From Cristatella mucedo (Eukaryota > Bryozoa > Phylactolaemata > Cristatellidae): 64,000 bases of DNA. The translations under genes and the position numbers were made by a program. Positions 58,641-64,000 of the stretch are shown piece by piece. The DNA is taken from NCBI GenBank assembly GCA_009760855.2, contig WPIO01000089.1, positions 399,001-463,000 of the forward strand, read 5' to 3'. The notes under the pieces are model-generated. The model had not been told where the DNA came from and did no database searches. It worked only from the letters and a program-made list of their open reading frames with translations. The stretch's first letter is position 1. Each line of letters begins with the position of its first letter.

Positions 58641-59194
58641 TCTCTTTCACGCTTGCCTTACCAGCTTTTCACGGATTAACTAGTTACGCTTAAGCCAGGT
58701 CTCTTGCAATTGTTTCAGTAGAACCTTTGCAGTAAAGTAGAGAGGAAGATCAGCGGCGTCTGAAATCGGGGACACCGGCCAATTCAAGGGGGGTTTCATC
58801 CAACACGGCCGCCAACCGCTCGCCTCATGCTCGCGGCCATGTTAATTGCTGCAGCGCTCACCCTGGGACCTCAAAGCCACCAGTCATGTGGCCGTCATTG
58901 AAAACGAAGGATTTCAGCCACTCTCGCAAACATCATTTGCCTATTTTACGGAGTTCAGAGGCTCTTTAGGATATTTCCCATCATATAGGGACTAGTTTCT
59001 AGAAAGACGTCGATTTCAAATTGCCAATGAAAACCGTGGGCAATTTTCGGAAAACTTCCGGCTTTTTATCGCGATTCATCTAACTTCAGAATTAATGGAA
59101 CCGCTATAATCACAACAGCCGCCTGCTCGTCAGAATCCTGCGTTCTCTTTACCACGTCTCGTACTCGCTCTCTTTCATAGAAGTGCGAAATCTC

Positions 59195-59429
<235 letters not shown>

Positions 59430-59589
59430 GGGCAATCGCTTAGACGTTCATATTAACCAAAGGCGCAAAGAAACTTGCTTGGTAACTACCCGTTAAATGA
59501 TAATTGTATGCTTAATAGTACCGTCAGAGAACTGAATCTCCAGCCATAAGCTTTGCCGCTCTCCACGGGAAGAGCGAGGCAAGAGCAAG

Positions 59590-60115
59590 CAGGTTTGTAT
59601 GCTTAGACAGGCATGCGTAGCACGCATGAATGTATTCAGGGCCAGTGAGGCAAGTAGGAGCCCTGGCTACAATCTTAGTACGCTCTTGAAAAAGTCATTA
59701 CCCAGTCAATCTATCATAGGCGAAACCTTTGACGACGCCGTGCGCTACTCGTGCTTAAAAGTCGACAAGTACTCCGGGAAACTAAAGAGTGTGTGCTCTC
59801 TTTTCTGCCCGTCGTCGGCCTGATCCTTGACCCAGTCCTTCTACGATTCAAAATAAATGGTCCAGGATCTGACCGAGGCACTCTCTACTAAAAGAGCGAG
59901 CACATGCTGTCAAAAGTCGCAACTGTCCCAAAAGGCAAAGATAGTGAGAAAAGGTTGGTCGATGTGCAGGTTGCTATGGTTAAGGTGCCTTTCCGAGATC
60001 CGTCAGGAATGCCTTCATTTTGAAATCACCGATGACGTACCAGCCGAACTAATCCTACATCATCGCTTCCAGCGAGGTCTTGACGCCATGATGTAACCCT
60101 CTTTGCGGGAGACAT
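59590..60115 (+). other. Unidentified broken coding-like region
   Basis: Two frames, 59599-59823 and 59857-60096, contain protein-like stretches (SIIGETFDDAVRYSCLKVDK; HFEITDDVPAELILHHRFQR). I recognise no family. They could be a decayed gene or an unknown mobile-element protein. Confidence 0.3.
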
Positions 60116-60264
60116 GTACTTGCTCAGCGATAGGGGGCAGCACGGCTCTGAGGATGAAGATGTGGATGAAGAGGTGCCAATCAATCTAGTTACAGAAGAT
60201 TTCCATTGCCTCGAACAGACTGCTTAGATTGTTGCAGAAGCAGAGCCCCATCTGGACAGGTGAA

Positions 60265-60475
60265 GATAATAATAACGATAAAAATAGTAATGATAATGTT
60301 AATAATAATAAAAATAATAGCAAGACATTTGTGTAGTGCCCTCTGAGAACTAGATCACTCTCTAGGCGCTGTACATTTGCTGTAAGGAAGCGTGTCGATT
60401 TGGTTAATGAAAGCATGCACAGTGACAGTACGTATAAGCACACAAAAGACAATTCACACGGATCCACCAAATGCT
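60265..60475 (-). mobile_element. LINE-A 3' tail
   Basis: On the minus strand: ggatccgtgtgaattgtctt, ttacagcaaatgtacagcgc, agttctcagagggcactaca and ATT-type repeats. The arrangement follows the LINE-A 3' end at 56022. Confidence 0.8.
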
Positions 60476-60479
60476 TGAT

Positions 60480-61610
60480 GGTCAGGTGGTTTTAGCCTCT
60501 TTGTAGCTGCAACATGTGCTCGTGTATTCAGTGGAATGTGCGTGGTATTGTATATTGTTAGACAGGTTTTTGTTCTTGGCTAAGGTCTGGTTACGCTTCC
60601 TCTTTGATCTGCGATTTGCACACTGTCATCCAGTAAGTTTCAGTGCTTCAACCTAAACTTCAAAAGCTCGGCGTTGGACGCAGTGTGACCAAGATATCTG
60701 TTCAGGTCGTTAAGGTCTGTTTTTGGTTGGAGTAGTATGGATGTCTCTCCGTCAGCCCCACCTCTGAAATTGACATCTGACTCTTCAACGTCTTCATCGC
60801 TCCCTAAATAGCCGCGCTCTTTTCTGAAGGCGGGTGAAGGTCTCTCTTAAGAGAAGTAGCTCCGAGGAGCTCACTGCAGTGTGACACTAGAGCAATGAGC
60901 GAAGGAAGGGATCGAGCAACGAGCGAAGGAAGGGATCTGGATCTGCGATTCCCGTCATTGTGCGATTCTCGTCAGTCCGAACCTTTAGAATGGTCCACCG
61001 AGTAGCAGAAATAGCAGTAGCTTAGGTGGTCAGCGGGCTCCTGCCAAATTCTTGCGAGAGAAAGCTTCGTTGTCCTCTTTTACCCTCGACACCATCCAAT
61101 AGTGACATTTAAATAATAATTCAAGAAATTATTTCCCAGAGTGAATTATTTCAACAATGACTTACAATGTATAGTACAATTTTGAGCAAAGCTTCTCTAT
61201 CGTTGCTATCAAAGCCTGCTTGCAATAAATCGACGCTGAAATGAGGTGCGCAACAAGTGTCCTGATCTCAAACAGTCATTCCAAAATGTGCCTTTTATGC
61301 CTCATACATCTTAGCAGATACTTCCACGGAGTACTCTTTCAAGATTATCTTTATAAATTGGTAACACTCACGATCAACCATGTCAAAATGTATCAACCGG
61401 ATGCTAGCAGCCTCTAGATGTCATCTCAGGAAAAGGCAGATAGTATCCGCTTATACAGCTGAAGCTAAAACAAGCTAGTTATGCTTAAGGCTCAACAATG
61501 TATGCTGATATATCTATATGTTAATATAAATTATTTATAATGAAGGTATGAATCTTTAGGATTTATTAGTGCATTAAACAACTGATTAATATCCTACCTC
61601 AAAGACTGAA
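60480..61610. other. Intergenic stretch, no gene recognised
   Basis: Nothing identified apart from a short tandem word, GAGCGAAGGAAGGGATC, repeated with period about 26 near 60897-60940. Confidence 0.35.
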
Positions 61611-61614
61611 CTGA

Positions 61615-61702
61615 CCATTTAATCGTGCTTCGCTTACAGCATATATAAATGGCCTAGAAATAGATGAAGTTCCCTAAGGGTGCTATACAAGTGTAATATA
61701 AC
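61615..61702 (+). mobile_element. LINE-A 3' tail, diverged
   Basis: aatcgtgcttcgcttacagc, tataaatggcctagaaatag, gaagttccctaagggtgcta and tacaagtgtaatata follow the LINE-A tail order. The (ATT)n end is degraded to TA-rich sequence. Confidence 0.75.
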
Positions 61703-61871
61703 TATATATATATATTCGTGTAGTGATCAGCAATTAAGATGTACAGATCTAGTATTGAACCAAATTTCTCATGGAAATTTGATTTTGATTAAATTATTAT
61801 TTACTAGTGTAATAGCGCACGAGTTATTAAAATTAACTCAAGTTGTTATTTAGCATAAGAGTTTTGACCTT

Positions 61872-61972
61872 AGCCGAATCTCCAGTTTTTTAGAAAATAA
61901 ATCCATTTTTGAAAAATCAAAAAGCCGAATCTCCAGTTTTTTAGAAAATAAATCCATTTTTGAAAAACCTGC
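61872..61972. repeat. 51-bp tandem duplication
   Basis: Two copies starting AGCCGAATCTCCAGTTTTTT at 61872 and 61923, nearly identical over their length. Confidence 0.95.
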
Positions 61973-62809
61973 TTTAAAAGGCAAATTTTCGGTGATAATA
62001 ATGGCAATTCGCGGTATTTTTTATATTTAAGCATTTGGCCAGTTATAAATACAACCCAAGAACATGTATAAAATAAAAATCCATAACTTGATGCCGCTTA
62101 GCATTCTAAAAGAGCCAGACCTTCGTCTGATTATCGTTGAACCTTAAGAAATTAGCGGGTTCCAAGGTCGAGCGGCAAGTATTCAGTCTACGCCGCTCGC
62201 GGCTAACGAGATCAATTGCGATTAGGAGCGGCTACGTCTAATGCATGGAAACGTAACTAGGCGTTACCACGCCTGAAGCGTAACTAGACGTTACGACACC
62301 ATAAGACTGGTCCCAGTGGTGCTTTGTAAATGAGAGGAAATTGGTAAATGAGTGAGAGCGCAAACGTCAAGGGTCTGGATTGTCCCAGGATTATCCACAG
62401 GCTTCAAATGACAGATCGAATCTCTTCGGAGCTCCGCGGAAGGAGTTCTGCGCAAGAGATCTTGGTCCGCTAGACGTGTGACCTTTTCTCCTCTTGCTAC
62501 ACACGTATCTCGATAGACTGATGCGACGCGAAGAACTCGGTCGCTAAGTTAGTCACGCCTACCGTTGTTCTCAGCGGTTGACGATTTAGCCAGTTTTTGG
62601 AGCCGATAGAAGCAATGCTACATACGCTCAGTAGCGGCACCTGAAGTCGTTTGTCCTTTGTCACAAACACAAACTGCTCGTTAAAACTTGCCAACGAGTG
62701 ACACATAGCAGTGAAAACTTGAGGTGCATCTTACGAATCGTGTCGTGCAGCAGCGAGGCAACGCGCAGATAGGCTGACGACAGTGGAGCATGGCAGCAAT
62801 CAAGCACGT

Positions 62810-63158
62810 CTTTTGTAAGATGTAAACTTTAGATTAAAACATATCCGGCTCCAAATTTTAATAATTTAGGAACCATTGATTACACTGGCCGGTAAACTAA
62901 ATCAAGAAATCAAGAACTTGTATATCTTAAAAAATAAGTCTATGTCCTTAAGGTGGAGTGGTACATTCCACAGAAGCGATCTTGCCACCGAGGTCCATAG
63001 CTGCATATATAGCGTACAAGTTATAAATTCAACGTCTTAGCTACAACTGACTAAGCGTCACTGTGGATCACCTTTTACAAGATATAAACTGTAGATCAAA
63101 ACTTATCCTACTCCTAATTTTAATAATGTAGAAGCCATTGATTACACTGGCCTGCAAA
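62810..63158. repeat. Diverged direct repeat pair
   Basis: 62810-62896 and 63072-63158 are 87-bp repeats 262 bp apart. They share aattttaataat, ccattgattacactggcc and other words, with roughly one change per eight bases. Confidence 0.85.
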
Positions 63159-63589
63159 TGAAAATTGTTTGCCTTTTTTCAATCTAATAAGTGATTCAAG
63201 TAAATTTTGAGATGTTCTTTCATAATCTGTAATTCATTTTAACTCAGCACGTTGGAATATGTATTTTTAGCAATTCGTATTTTTATTCAAATGCAGCATT
63301 TACAGTTCTCACAATCGTTTAATATAATATCATCTAGGTTATTACAATTTAAATATGGGTCTTCTTTCATTTATTCAAATGCTTTAAAAAATGCCTCTCT
63401 TCCTCGACGTTTTGCTATGCTCAACAGCTGGATTGTGTTGCTTCAGGCTCCAACAGTAATCGGTCATCATTTTAACATTTCAGCAGCCTTGATATTTACG
63501 CTCCATATTAAATATTTCCTGATGGATCCTCTCACCTCGCTCCTCGCTGAATGCTCCTAAATTTAATGGGAAACCAATCAATGTGAGAG

Positions 63590-63725
63590 TTTAGGACATG
63601 TATCTTACCATTCATTATGCCGCGTGCAGCAAATGCAACGCGAAAAGAAAGAGATTGAGTGGCGAAATATGAGGGTGATTTGAGATCTGAGGGCGCTTTA
63701 TAAAGTGTATTATTATTATTATTAT
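63590..63725 (+). mobile_element. LINE-A 3' tail with internal insertion
   Basis: tgcagcaaatgcaacgcgaa, aagaaagagattgagt, then about 25 extra bases, and ctgagggcgctttataaagt with ATT repeats. The hairpin region is disrupted. Confidence 0.75.
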
Positions 63726-64000
63726 GTTTTTAGCGTTGAATCATTCTGTCGACGATTCGCGCGTAGTCAGTGTGATTGCGGAGAAAATTCTCTACCGCAG
63801 ACTTAAATCCATTCCATGCCTGTAATTCTAACACAATTCATCTTTAATGTAAAGCGTATGACTTTGAACAACTATACTATCTGCGGACGAACAAAAATGC
63901 CAGCTTTTATCTTTGCCTCGATTATTAGAGGAAACCTTTCCTATAAGTAGTCAAAGGTATCACCGTCTTAATTCAGAGCCTGAACATAGTTTTTCAGTAG

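Overview
This is a 64-kb piece of an animal nuclear genome, most likely an invertebrate; I cannot place the phylum. Evidence for this: three spliced genes with GT-AG introns of several kb, a metazoan GPI-anchored alkaline phosphatase, dense LINE and SINE relics, and long microsatellites of (CT)n, (GA)n, (TA)n, (GT)n and (CTGT)n. Single uninterrupted reading frames are almost all shadows. Genes had to be assembled from exons by reading frame, splice sites and intron phase.

Layout. (1) 75-3033, plus strand: the last three coding exons of RNA polymerase II subunit RPB7 (POLR2G); its 5' part lies left of the window. (2) 4631-6395: a frameshifted pseudogene of a multicopy invertebrate protein family, followed by a LINE 3' end. 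(3) 10836-31647, minus strand: a complete ten-exon tissue-nonspecific-type alkaline phosphatase gene (555 codons plus stop, all phases consistent), convergent with POLR2G and with introns full of retroelement relics. (4) 31648-46137: intergenic, with a CpG-rich block (about 37200-38360), a long CT tract and a long but broken LINE copy (about 39930-41690). (5) 46138-51154, minus strand: the last five exons of a secreted or membrane-anchored beta-propeller-like protein; its first exon was not found. (6) 51155-64000: a second CpG-rich region, microsatellites, nested LINE and SINE insertions, and an AT-rich right end without recognisable genes.

Repeat biology is the main story. One CR1/L2-group LINE (here LINE-A) has about twenty 3' ends in the window, each carrying a conserved two-tier hairpin followed by (ATT)n. 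A tRNA-derived SINE (SINE-A) carries the same 3' tail, which suggests it uses the LINE's machinery. A second tRNA-like SINE (SINE-B) and two further LINE-type families (B and C) are present. Several copies are nested or fused: a double inverted tail inside a SINE, a LINE-B copy split by LINE-A plus SINE-A, and a minisatellite that appears to have grown out of a LINE reading frame.
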